Both the position numbers and the translations under genes were made by a program. From assembly GCA_005776395.1 (NCBI GenBank), contig SXPJ01000039.1, positions 1 to 59,078 on the forward strand: a stretch of 59,078 nucleotides of DNA, given 5' to 3'. This DNA is from Bdellovibrionales bacterium. GTDB lineage: Bacteria; Bdellovibrionota; FAC87; UBA2466. The notes beneath the pieces were generated by a model, which worked only from the letters and a program-made list of their open reading frames with translations, was not told where the DNA came from and searched no databases. Below, one piece after another: positions 51,133 to 59,078 of the stretch (position 1 is the stretch's first letter; each line of letters opens with the position of its first letter).

Positions 51133-51899
51133 TTTTCCCCTCTAATGTTAAATCACAAATCAAAGCCATATTCAGCGATTTTGATGACACGCTGACAAAT
51201 CACTCTCTTTTTCACTCTAAAACCTTAAAAACACTAGAATCACTCAAGCAAAAAGGCTTTTGGTTAGTTTTGGTTTCCGGCAGACCCGCAGGATGGGCAG
51301 ATTGCTTGATGAGAATTCTTCCCATTGATGCCATGGTTTTTGAAAATGGTGCAGGGGTCATGATTAAAGAGGGCTCCAAAATCACGACTGTTCGATTAGC
51401 AAGCGATAAAAATCTATCTGAGGAGAAAAAAATTCTTGAAGAGCTTTTTATTTCGCTAAAAAAAGAGATCCCCCATCTAAAATTAGCAACCGATCAACCC
51501 TATAGATTGTACGACTATGCGATCGATTTTATTGAAGAACCGCCTCCTTTATCGGCTACTGAAACTGAAAAAACACTTAACTTCTTAAACCGAGCCCCAG
51601 GAATCACGGCCAAGTTATCGTCGATTCATATCAATTATTGGTACGGTCAACACACCAAGGTTACCGCTTGTGAATATCTACTCAATACCGAAGGAAAAAC
51701 ACGTTCTATTCACCTGGAAAATGTTTTGTATTCGGGAGATTCTCCAAACGATGAACCCTTGTTTCAGTTTTTTCATCACAGTGTAGGAGTCGCTAACATC
51801 AGGTTGTTTTGGGATAAACTTAAATTTCATCCTAAGTTTATAACTCAACTTGAAGGTGGAAATGGTTTTCAAGAATTTGCTGAAGAGCTCTTGACATAA
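51129..51899 (+). CDS. HAD phosphatase, IIB (Cof/trehalose-phosphatase-like) type
   Basis: This 256-residue enzyme has the nucleophile motif FSDFDDTLTNH, then LVSGRP and the later GDSPNDEPLF. The substrate could be a sugar phosphate. It starts TTG overlapping the regulator stop (TTGA), so the two are co-translated. Confidence 0.82.
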   Translation: MIFPSNVKSQIKAIFSDFDDTLTNHSLFHSKTLKTLESLKQKGFWLVLVSGRPAGWADCLMRILPIDAMVFENGAGVMIKEGSKITTVRLASDKNLSEEKKILEELFISLKKEIPHLKLATDQPYRLYDYAIDFIEEPPPLSATETEKTLNFLNRAPGITAKLSSIHINYWYGQHTKVTACEYLLNTEGKTRSIHLENVLYSGDSPNDEPLFQFFHHSVGVANIRLFWDKLKFHPKFITQLEGGNGFQEFAEELLT

Positions 51900-52063
51900 C
51901 TATAATTAACTCAATAAAAGCGATCAGCAAGCATTTCCAGATCACTTAAAAAAACAATTCAAAAACTTGTCTCTTGATCAAGAATTAGTTAGAGTCCTTT
52001 CAATTACTTAACTAATCTCATTATTTTTTTGTTGGAAATTTGGAAGCGTTTGGGAAGGGCAGC

Positions 52064-52726
52064 ATGGAGAAGACAGGAATGAAAGTTATTCAGGGTGGGA
52101 ATCAATTGTCTCTCATCCGAGATACCGAAGAGGTACTGAAGTTTCTTGAGTTCGTAGGAAAAAAATCAATCCTAGATGAACACGCAATCCATTGTCGTTT
52201 AACTGCATGTCACAATTTGTTTTCGGTCGTTAATGAAGAGGAAGACCATTTAGATTATATTTTAGGTAATCTTGATCTGTTAATTAACCGTTTTAGAAAT
52301 AAAAGTAAGTCTGTAAACGAAGCCACTCTAAAAGTTTATAAATCCAGAGTAAAAAGCTCTTTAGAAGATTATAAGGCCTGGAGCAATGATCCCTTTGCTT
52401 GGGAAAGAAAGCTTAACGAAAAAAAGGCCTCTACCCAAGGACAAAGACGTTCTAAAAAGGTGGTGAAAGTTTCCAAATCGGTCGAAATACAAGTTGAAGA
52501 ACCTGAAATAGAAGCTCCGACTCAAGTTCCAGCTCCAGAAGTTAAGGTATTAACTCACTCCTCTAGAAAAGTTTCGTTTCCCATACGTCCGGATTTTAAC
52601 GTTGAGATTATTATTCCTGAAGGCGGCCTCACTATTAAAGAACTCAACCGTTTAGGTATGTTTCTTTATCCCTACTGCAATGACGTAGAGATGCCAGCCT
52701 CGATTTGGACTCATTTGACTCACTAA
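52064..52726 (+). CDS. Unknown protein with helical N-terminal domain
   Basis: About 220 residues from an ATG at 52064 with AAGGG four bases ahead; a second ATG 15 bases further is also possible. The N-terminal 100 residues are helical, with ATLKVYKSRVKSSLEDYKAW, which looks like a core-binding or SAM-like helix set. A basic then Pro/Glu-rich linker follows, and a short conserved C-terminal block (IRPDFNVEIIIPEGGLT and LNRLGMFLYPY). The function is unknown. No integrase catalytic residues are seen. Confidence 0.6.
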   Translation: MEKTGMKVIQGGNQLSLIRDTEEVLKFLEFVGKKSILDEHAIHCRLTACHNLFSVVNEEEDHLDYILGNLDLLINRFRNKSKSVNEATLKVYKSRVKSSLEDYKAWSNDPFAWERKLNEKKASTQGQRRSKKVVKVSKSVEIQVEEPEIEAPTQVPAPEVKVLTHSSRKVSFPIRPDFNVEIIIPEGGLTIKELNRLGMFLYPYCNDVEMPASIWTHLTH

Positions 52727-52732
52727 GAGAGT

Positions 52733-53209
52733 TTAATAGAAATTAGGAGGAGGATTTTGATCATTACACGCAATCTCTGCGTATTTGTACATGAATCCTA
52801 CGAAGGATTTTAAAACCTCTGACGATTTTGTAGTAGAATCCATTTCACAACCATAATCATAACCATGACGATCATCCTCTTGGAATTTGGTCACGCGTTT
52901 TATATCGAGAACAACCCTTAAATAAGAGCTGGGAGTAAAATAAAATCGCAAAGCTATTTTCTGCCCCACTTGTAGAGGTAGCTCCGGCTTGTCTTCTCTA
53001 AATCTTAGACCCGAGTAACTCACATCTAAGACCTCCACATGGTTCAACGAGTTTTTCCCGGAAGTCTCCGCATAACTATAGACCCCTAAAATACGATTAA
53101 AGAGCACCCGTTCATACTCTCTTCTGCGCTCTTCATCTCGCTCTTTGCGGTAATTATTTAAATCAATAATCTGTTTTTCGCCATTATCTTTCGATTTGCG
53201 ATTATCCAT
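52733..53209 (-). CDS. PilZ domain protein (c-di-GMP receptor)
   Basis: This 158-residue protein has the binding motifs RREYER (29-34) and DVSYSG (62-67, the DxSxxG motif), as in c-di-GMP effectors. The N-terminal 35 residues are highly charged. No enzyme domain is attached, so it probably acts by partner binding. Confidence 0.82.
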   Translation of the reverse strand: MDNRKSKDNGEKQIIDLNNYRKERDEERRREYERVLFNRILGVYSYAETSGKNSLNHVEVLDVSYSGLRFREDKPELPLQVGQKIALRFYFTPSSYLRVVLDIKRVTKFQEDDRHGYDYGCEMDSTTKSSEVLKSFVGFMYKYAEIACNDQNPPPNFY

Positions 53210-53426
53210 TTTTAATTTAGTCTCGGTTTAAAGGTTTGAATTTTGTGCTGAGCTTTAAAAAGAAGATATTTAATTATAACGTGAATGGATTCTTGGAACC
53301 AATATTTTTAATACTACGAACAGAATCTAACTTTTAAAATGCGAAATTAAATAACGCATCATAAAAACCTCAAGCTTGCCGCCGCGTCAATGGCTATTCC
53401 TAACAAGCGATTTCTATATTGCTAAA

Positions 53427-54380
53427 TTATAAGGTGGACTTGAAGTAATCAAATGTGTGACGGAGTCCTGTTTCCAGATCCATTCCAGGATTCCATCCCA
53501 ACAATGATTTGGCTTTTGAAATGTCAGGACAACGGGTTTTTGGATCATCCTCGGGCAAAGCTCGGTAAACAATTTTAGAACTACTTTTAGCCATAGTAAT
53601 AATTCGTTTAGCAAATTCTAAAATCGAGGTTTCAGTTGGATTTCCTAAGTTAATGGGCTCAGAGTGATCGCACTGAATCACTCTCAAAATTCCCTCAACC
53701 AGATCATTTACATAACAAAAACTTCGGGTTTGCTTCCCCTCGCCATAAACGGTGAGATCCTTATTAGCTAAAGCTTGCATACAGAAATTGGGAACCACTC
53801 TTCCGTCATCAGTTCTCATTCGAGGACCGTAGGTATTAAAGATTCGAATAATACGAGTCGGAAGATTATAAACTCGGTGATAGGCCATAGTGATGGCCTC
53901 TAAATACCGCTTAGACTCGTCATAACAACCTCTAGGCCCTATGGTATGAACATTTCCCCAGTAACTCTCTTTTTGGGGATGCTCCAAAGGATCTCCATAA
54001 ATTTCTGAAGTCGATGCCACCAAAATGGGGCACTTTTTCTGTAGGGCTAAATTCAAAATATTATCACTTCCCATTGCTCCCACACGTAGAGTTTCAATGG
54101 GAAATTTCATGTAATCTACTGGGCTCGCCGGACTTGCCATGTGAAAAATACCGGCTAGTCCTCCAGAAAGCTCAAGCGGCTCAATGATATCTTTTTCAAT
54201 TAGAGTAAATTTGGAATTTCCTAAAAACGGCTGAATATTAGTTTTTCTTCCGGTAATGAAATTATCTACTACGACCACTTCACACCCTAAATCTAACAAT
54301 CTTTGACATAGATGGGAACCCACGAAACCGGCTCCACCCGTAACTAAATAACGTCCTTTTGCGAGATTTGAACTTGTCAT
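53427..54380 (-). CDS. UDP-glucuronate decarboxylase (UDP-xylose synthase)
   Basis: NAD-dependent SDR converting UDP-glucuronate to UDP-xylose. The 317 residues have GGAGFVGSH at 15-23, the UXS loop HMASPASPVDY, STSEIYG (123-129) and the catalytic YDESK (153-157), plus RTDDGRVVPNF. It follows ugd by six bases in the same operon. Confidence 0.9.
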   Translation of the reverse strand: MTSSNLAKGRYLVTGGAGFVGSHLCQRLLDLGCEVVVVDNFITGRKTNIQPFLGNSKFTLIEKDIIEPLELSGGLAGIFHMASPASPVDYMKFPIETLRVGAMGSDNILNLALQKKCPILVASTSEIYGDPLEHPQKESYWGNVHTIGPRGCYDESKRYLEAITMAYHRVYNLPTRIIRIFNTYGPRMRTDDGRVVPNFCMQALANKDLTVYGEGKQTRSFCYVNDLVEGILRVIQCDHSEPINLGNPTETSILEFAKRIITMAKSSSKIVYRALPEDDPKTRCPDISKAKSLLGWNPGMDLETGLRHTFDYFKSTL

Positions 54381-54386
54381 ATTTTT

Positions 54387-55697
54387 CTACAGAACCGGAT
54401 CGGGTCTTCCTATGCAGTAATAATTTAATCCATAAGCTTTAACACTTTCTGGATTAAATAGGTTTCTTCCATCGAATAGCACTGCTGACTTTAAATTAGT
54501 TTTCAAAAATTCAAAATCTGGGGATCTAAATTCATTCCATTCGGTCATTATGGCGAGTGCATCGGCTCCTGATACGGCATCATAGGCGTTTTCGTAAACT
54601 TCAATACGTCCCTCAAAAAGCTTAGAGGCTTCATGACTAGCTACAGGATCATACGCTTTAACTTTGCACTGCGCCTCAATCAGAGCATTGATTAAGGAAA
54701 CCGAGGGGGCCTCACGCATATCGTCTGTCATGGGCTTAAATGACAGGCCCCAAATAGCCACTGTTTTGCCTTTGAGATCTCCTTTAAAATGTTTTCTAAT
54801 CTTCTCGAAAATGACAGTCTTTTGTTTTTCATTCACTTCATGAACTGCTCGAAACATTTCCAAAGGCATTCCAAATTGATTCCCTACGTGAATGAGTCCC
54901 TGAACATCCTTGGGAAAACAACTTCCACCATAACCACAGCCCGCATACAAAAACTTGTTTCCGATTCGGCTATCACTGACTAAAGCTTTTCTAACCTCTT
55001 GGATATCAGCTCCCACTTTTTCAGAGAGCGAAGCTAACTCATTAATAAACGAAATTTTCATCGCTAAAAATGCATTCGCTGCATATTTCGCCATCTCCGC
55101 AGAACTATTATCCATAAAATAAATAGGGTTTCCAGAACGCACGTAAGGGGCATAGAGGTCGCTCATAACCCTTCGAGCATTGGCAGTTTGACAACCAATA
55201 ACCACTCTCTCAGGACGTAAGAAATCGTTAACCGCGGTACCCTCTTTAAGAAACTCAGGATTGGAAACTACCTCGATGTTCACGTTACTTCCAATCAACA
55301 GTTCTCGAACCTTAGTCGCAGTTCCGACGGGCACTGTGCTTTTTAAAACCAATAGAAGATCTTTTTCAGCCTTTTCCTTAACCGTTTTGACAGCTTCAAA
55401 AACATATTTCAAATCCAAAGAGCCATCTTTTCCTGACGGGGTTCCCACAGCAATAAATACAATTTGGGCCCCAGCAATTGCAGAAGCAGAATCTGTTGAA
55501 AACTCCAAACGGTTAGCTTTAGTATTTCGAATCACCAACTCTTCAAGGCCAGGTTCAAAAATAGGAACAATCCCGGCTTCAAGTCTCTCAACTTTATCTT
55601 TGTCTAGATCCACGCAAATAACATGGTTTCCAGAGTCAGAGAAACAAGCCCCGGCAACTAAGCCCACATATCCTGTCCCTAAAACACAAAGTCTCAT
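54387..55697 (-). CDS. ugd: UDP-glucose 6-dehydrogenase
   Basis: Oxidises UDP-glucose to UDP-glucuronate with two NAD. The 436 residues have GTGYVGL at 7-13 and the nucleophile Cys260 in GYGGSCFPKDV. It feeds the next enzyme in the operon. Whether a glycolipid or polysaccharide uses the sugars is open. Confidence 0.95.
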   Translation of the reverse strand: MRLCVLGTGYVGLVAGACFSDSGNHVICVDLDKDKVERLEAGIVPIFEPGLEELVIRNTKANRLEFSTDSASAIAGAQIVFIAVGTPSGKDGSLDLKYVFEAVKTVKEKAEKDLLLVLKSTVPVGTATKVRELLIGSNVNIEVVSNPEFLKEGTAVNDFLRPERVVIGCQTANARRVMSDLYAPYVRSGNPIYFMDNSSAEMAKYAANAFLAMKISFINELASLSEKVGADIQEVRKALVSDSRIGNKFLYAGCGYGGSCFPKDVQGLIHVGNQFGMPLEMFRAVHEVNEKQKTVIFEKIRKHFKGDLKGKTVAIWGLSFKPMTDDMREAPSVSLINALIEAQCKVKAYDPVASHEASKLFEGRIEVYENAYDAVSGADALAIMTEWNEFRSPDFEFLKTNLKSAVLFDGRNLFNPESVKAYGLNYYCIGRPDPVL

Positions 55698-55840
55698 AAG
55701 AGCCCCTCTAATTCGGCCTCTTCAAGAAAAAGTTTGTCTTACTGCATGACTTTTTAATTGAGTACCGCTAGTTAAGACTTTAAACTAACACTGAAGTTTA
55801 AGTCAATGTAACCAAGAGATTAACGCGAGGGGACAAGTTT

Positions 55841-56863
55841 ATGGCTCAATGGAAGCTTCAAGTAAAAACCATTTTAAAAACCCTTCTTGGCGTCGCTTTA
55901 GTTGTTTATGTTTTCAAATCCAAAATGATCGATTTCGCATCGCTTAAACAACTTCTCTTTTCTCCCACCCACTTGATGCTCGCCTTTCTGTTCTTGAGTT
56001 TTTCCATATTTTGTTGCTGCACGCGCTGGTTTCTGATTATTCGAATTCAAAAGCTCTCCCAGTCTTTTCGCTCCATTTTATCGCTCACAATGATTGGCAA
56101 CTTTTTTAATACCTTCATGCCTGGTTCTGTGGGAGGAGATCTCATTAAAGCTTGGTATATTGCGGGAAGAGAGCCCCAAAAAAGAACACGAGCAATCTTT
56201 TCGGTACTTATCGATCGAGTGTTAGGGCTAACTGTTATTATTTGCTATTCGGCAGTCACCCTACTTTTTCTTACTCAAGGGTTGCAGAAAAACCCTCAAT
56301 TAAAGCTTATTACTTTAGTGGTTTGGATTTTTAGTGGCTCCTGCCTTGTAATAACTTTGCTCTTCTTTTGGCCTCCTATTTGGGAATTCTCACTCACAAA
56401 AAAACTCATATCACTTCTTAATAAGAATAAACGCCTCAAAGAGCTCACTCACTCAGTCATGATTTTCAGAGAACATTCTTTAGCACTCATTGCCTGTATT
56501 GGACTTTCTGCAATCTCAGTTCTAGGGGTTATTTTATTTCATATCTACCTAGGAACTTTGTTAAAAATTCCTTTGTCCTATGCTCAATATTTCTTCATTA
56601 TCCCTTTAGCTCTCACAGTTTCTGCGGTTCCTCTCTTACCAGGAGGAATTGGAACGGGCCAAGTGGCCTTTTTTACTCTGTTTAAGTGGATGGGGGTTTC
56701 CGATCCTAATCTTGGAGCAACTCTTTGTACCCTAATGCAGATTTATACGATTTTGTATAATTGCTTAGGTGCCATCTTCTACTTAAAATCTAAACGTAAA
56801 ATTTCCACATCGTTACCTACAAACAGCTTAAATAATTTAGGAGCCCCTAGCCCTTGTCTATGA
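55841..56863 (+). CDS. Lysylphosphatidylglycerol synthase/flippase-like membrane protein
   Basis: This 340-residue protein has about eight helices and the family motif FMPGSVGGDLIKAWYIAGR at about 90-108, then LPGGIGTGQ at about 266-274 near the end. Members flip or move lipids or take part in lipid modification. No soluble synthase domain is present. GAGGGG precedes the ATG. It overlaps recO by four bases. Confidence 0.82.
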   Translation: MAQWKLQVKTILKTLLGVALVVYVFKSKMIDFASLKQLLFSPTHLMLAFLFLSFSIFCCCTRWFLIIRIQKLSQSFRSILSLTMIGNFFNTFMPGSVGGDLIKAWYIAGREPQKRTRAIFSVLIDRVLGLTVIICYSAVTLLFLTQGLQKNPQLKLITLVVWIFSGSCLVITLLFFWPPIWEFSLTKKLISLLNKNKRLKELTHSVMIFREHSLALIACIGLSAISVLGVILFHIYLGTLLKIPLSYAQYFFIIPLALTVSAVPLLPGGIGTGQVAFFTLFKWMGVSDPNLGATLCTLMQIYTILYNCLGAIFYLKSKRKISTSLPTNSLNNLGAPSPCL

Positions 56864-57591
56864 CCTATTCTTCCAAGGGCATTGTACTTTCGATAGAAAA
56901 CTTTGGAGAGGCTGACCGTTATGTTCAGTTTTATACCAAAGACTGGGGAATGATATCGGTACTTGCTAAATCCGCGAGGAAAAGCAAACGAAGATATGTA
57001 GGAGGGCTTGATCTCTTTTGTCATAATGAGATTTTCCTAAGAGGGGATCCCAAGGACCGTCCTTATCTTAATGAACTTTCTGTTTTAAATTCATTTCCTA
57101 AGCTAAGAGAGGACTTAGATAAGGTTTTAATTGCCGGAAAAATAGTCCAATGGGTAAAAAAACTGGCCGATACGCCTACCCCTATGCCCAATATCTACAG
57201 CTTACTTGGACAGTCTTTAGCTCTAATCGAAAAGGAAATTAAACCTGAAAAACTGGACCTACTAAATTGCATTTTTAAATTAAAACTACTTTCACTTCTG
57301 GGGTTAAAACCCAGAGTAGATGTTTGTGCTAAATGCGAAAGTAAAGATGATAGTGAGGGGATTTTCGACCTTAATTCCGGAGGTATATTATGTCGTGCCT
57401 GTTCACCCAAGGCCGATTTCTCCGGTAGTTTAATTCTGCATCCCATTCAACGAAACCTTCTCAATGTTGCAGATAAAATAAAACTAACTCACTGGGATGA
57501 AATTAACTTCTCTAAAGAACTTCTAAATCCTATCAGTCATCTTACGACCCAATTTGCCTCTTTCCATACTCAGGTTAAACTTCCTATATAA
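56860..57591 (+). CDS. recO: DNA repair protein RecO
   Basis: Single-strand annealing and RecA-loading factor, about 243 residues. I start at ATG 56860 (ATGA overlap with the membrane-protein stop). The N-terminal OB-fold (YSSKGIVLSIENFGEADR) and the zinc pair CAKCES...CRACS are visible. The end is 6 bases from the convergent TIG gene. Confidence 0.9.
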   Translation: MTYSSKGIVLSIENFGEADRYVQFYTKDWGMISVLAKSARKSKRRYVGGLDLFCHNEIFLRGDPKDRPYLNELSVLNSFPKLREDLDKVLIAGKIVQWVKKLADTPTPMPNIYSLLGQSLALIEKEIKPEKLDLLNCIFKLKLLSLLGLKPRVDVCAKCESKDDSEGIFDLNSGGILCRACSPKADFSGSLILHPIQRNLLNVADKIKLTHWDEINFSKELLNPISHLTTQFASFHTQVKLPI

Positions 57592-57597
57592 CTTATA

Positions 57598-59078
57598 TCA
57601 GGGGTCAGTAGGTGGGTGATTCGGAGGAAAATTGATTTTACCAGCCAAAATACCCCCATCGTGGGTACGTCCGCCAAAGAGTATGTGATCCGAAAACATC
57701 CTAATTTTGAGTATCCAGTCACGAGGACTTTGTTTTTCTAAAATAAAGGATCGGATTTTAGTTTTGGAAACCATGTCATATTCAAATATATAATTTCGGA
57801 TGTTATCATCACTACTACTGTAATTACTGAGGTCATGAATTATGCCATGGATAAGCAAGTTGCCTTGGGCATTTTCTATATGGTTAATATATATTTGATG
57901 CTCCATAGATATTGGGGTTGTATCATAAGTACCCTCAGGCCTTGGAAGAGCAAATCTCTCGATAAGTTCCCCTGTTTGATGATTAAGTTTAAAAATCCTA
58001 TTAACGGAACCTGCAAATACAAAGTCATCGGTTGAATGCCCCGCGAGAGGAACCGCTCGTTCCCAGGCGGATAATTCAAGGTTTGATCTGAAATCAGAGT
58101 ACCAAAAAATCGAGTTGTCTATATTATCTGAATAAAGCTGCGCAGGGTTATTAAAAAGGGGATGGGCCGGATCAATAGTCGGATCCCAGAGGCCACTCTC
58201 TATAATTTCCAACTCATTATTTACGACAAATCTTTGAGTTACAATAGTTGAGTCTTCATTTTTGTTTGTTAAATAGTATATTTGATCTTCATCCGTGATT
58301 AATATATCTGAAACTTGACCTTTATCAGGAAAAATTTTGAAAACTTGAATAGATGCTATCACAGCAAAAGGAGAAGAGCTTGTCGCTGTTCCTCCAAGAC
58401 TAGTGACCGTTAGAGTTCCTGTTGTGGCGCTACTTGGAACTGTAGCCGTAATCTGGGTATCAGAATCGATGGTGAATTGAGCACTGACATTATTGAATGT
58501 GACAGAAGTGGTTCCTGTGAAATCAGAACCTGTAATCGTCACCTTACTATTTGCTATTCCACTCGCTGGACTAAAGCTAGAAATCGTTGGAGGTAGTATC
58601 ACAGCAAAGGGAGAAAGGACTCTCACAGTTCCCGCAGGATTGGTGACCGTTAGAGTTCCTGTTGTGGCGCTATCTGGAACTGTAACCGTAATCTGGGTAT
58701 CAGAAACAACGGTGAATTGAGCGCTGATATCATTGAGCGTTACAGAAGTGGTTCCTGTAAAATTAGAACCTGTAATCGTCACCTGACTATTCGCTACCCC
58801 GCTCGCTGGACTAAATCTTGAAATCGTTGGAGGTCGTATCACAGCAAAGAAAGAAGAGCTTGTCGCTGTTCCTCCAAGACTAGTGACCGTTAAAGTTCCT
58901 GTTGTGACGCTATCTGGAACTGTAGCCGTAATCTGGGTATCGGAAACAACGGTGAATCGAGCGCTGACATTACTGAGCGTTACAGAAGTGGTTCCTGTGA
59001 AATCAGAACCTGTAATCGTCACCTGACTATTCGCTATCCCACTCGCTGGACTAAAGCTAGAAATCGTTGGAGGTCCTA
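57598..59078 (-). CDS. IPT/TIG-repeat surface protein, 3' part (5' end outside the window)
   Basis: The frame is open to the right edge. Three TIG/IPT (immunoglobulin-like) repeats of 80 residues are visible, each with PTISxFSPASG and SQVTITGSxFTGTTSVT, coded by 240-bp tandem DNA units starting around 58350, 58590 and 58830. The C-terminal 240 residues form a different, beta-rich region (IKLNHQTGELIERF-like blades). Such proteins are usually extracellular or surface adhesins. The signal sequence would be outside the window. Confidence 0.85.
   Translation of the reverse strand, partial: GPPTISSFSPASGIANSQVTITGSDFTGTTSVTLSNVSARFTVVSDTQITATVPDSVTTGTLTVTSLGGTATSSSFFAVIRPPTISRFSPASGVANSQVTITGSNFTGTTSVTLNDISAQFTVVSDTQITVTVPDSATTGTLTVTNPAGTVRVLSPFAVILPPTISSFSPASGIANSKVTITGSDFTGTTSVTFNNVSAQFTIDSDTQITATVPSSATTGTLTVTSLGGTATSSSPFAVIASIQVFKIFPDKGQVSDILITDEDQIYYLTNKNEDSTIVTQRFVVNNELEIIESGLWDPTIDPAHPLFNNPAQLYSDNIDNSIFWYSDFRSNLELSAWERAVPLAGHSTDDFVFAGSVNRIFKLNHQTGELIERFALPRPEGTYDTTPISMEHQIYINHIENAQGNLLIHGIIHDLSNYSSSDDNIRNYIFEYDMVSKTKIRSFILEKQSPRDWILKIRMFSDHILFGGRTHDGGILAGKINFPPNHPPTDP
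58350..59078 (-). repeat. Tandem 240-bp repeats in the TIG gene
   Basis: Three consecutive units, spaced exactly 240 bases by the anchor AAATCGTTGGAGG (58581, 58821, 59061), are highly similar at the DNA level with few differences. High DNA identity with exact spacing suggests recent duplication or concerted evolution, and the copy number may vary between strains. The array may continue outside the window. Confidence 0.85.

Noticed and set aside
52064-52726. Tyrosine recombinase
   Set aside because: Only a core-binding-like helix pattern; the RHRY catalytic residues are absent.
58350-59078. CRISPR array
   Set aside because: The repeats are 240 bp, coding, and in frame with a TIG protein; there are no short spacers.

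Overview
The window is a gene-dense chromosomal segment (about 40% GC by eye) from a Gram-negative bacterium. Outer-membrane-type machinery (ExbB/ExbD, a lipobox protein, an SLBB protein), a sigma-54 activator, a PilZ protein, a type IV prepilin peptidase, 4-hydroxyphenylpyruvate dioxygenase, a membrane pyrophosphatase and a bacterial ceramide pathway occur together. That combination fits a Bdellovibrionota or deltaproteobacterial-type predator or relative best. This is inference from gene content; no rRNA lies in the window. No tRNA, rRNA, CRISPR array, insertion sequence or prophage was seen.

Layout. 1-4.4 kb: the 3' end of groEL with a strong terminator, a small SLBB protein, leucyl aminopeptidase, an unknown membrane protein and a structured gap that may hold a non-coding RNA. 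4.5-9.2 kb: a co-directional run of a TPR protein, ABC-2 exporter ATPase and permease, prepilin peptidase, a GalE-like epimerase and a small Zn-finger protein. 9.4-14.4 kb: a K+-independent-type membrane pyrophosphatase, exbB-exbD, and a convergent C45-type hydrolase. 14.5-18.5 kb: a membrane protein, tldD, tldE/pmbA and msrA, tightly coupled. 18.7-26.2 kb: a translation and secretion block (ffh, rpsP, khpA, rimM, trmD), hpd, then rpsA with a folded leader and sppA. 26.2-31.6 kb: an amidohydrolase lipoprotein, a membrane protein, a GT51 peptidoglycan glycosyltransferase and uvrA. 32-37.6 kb: a sigma-54 activator, an acidic Zn-ribbon protein, a large secreted coiled-coil protein, and a PTPS-folE pterin pair. 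37.7-42.2 kb: the yceD-rpmF-plsX-fabH-fabD-fabG fatty acid operon.

42.3-51.9 kb is the most distinctive part. On the minus strand, serine palmitoyltransferase, a GNAT-type ceramide synthase and a CerR-type ceramide reductase are translationally coupled. An M15 carboxypeptidase follows, then a YcaO-like protein with SagD-type architecture whose ATP-binding signatures look degenerate and whose gene has its own promoter and a palindromic site. A TetR gene is divergent from the ceramide operon, with a 13-bp palindrome between them. 52-57.6 kb holds a PilZ protein, UDP-glucuronate decarboxylase plus UDP-glucose dehydrogenase (UDP-glucuronate and UDP-xylose supply), a flippase-like membrane protein and recO. 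The right edge is a TIG-repeat surface-type protein with near-identical 240-bp repeats, cut by the window end.

Together the genes cover core translation and membrane biogenesis, with an accessory envelope-lipid and glycan theme. Fatty acyl groups come from the fab operon, ceramide from spt/bcerS/cerR, and UDP-sugars plus a glycosyltransferase could decorate an envelope lipid or polysaccharide. That last link is inference.
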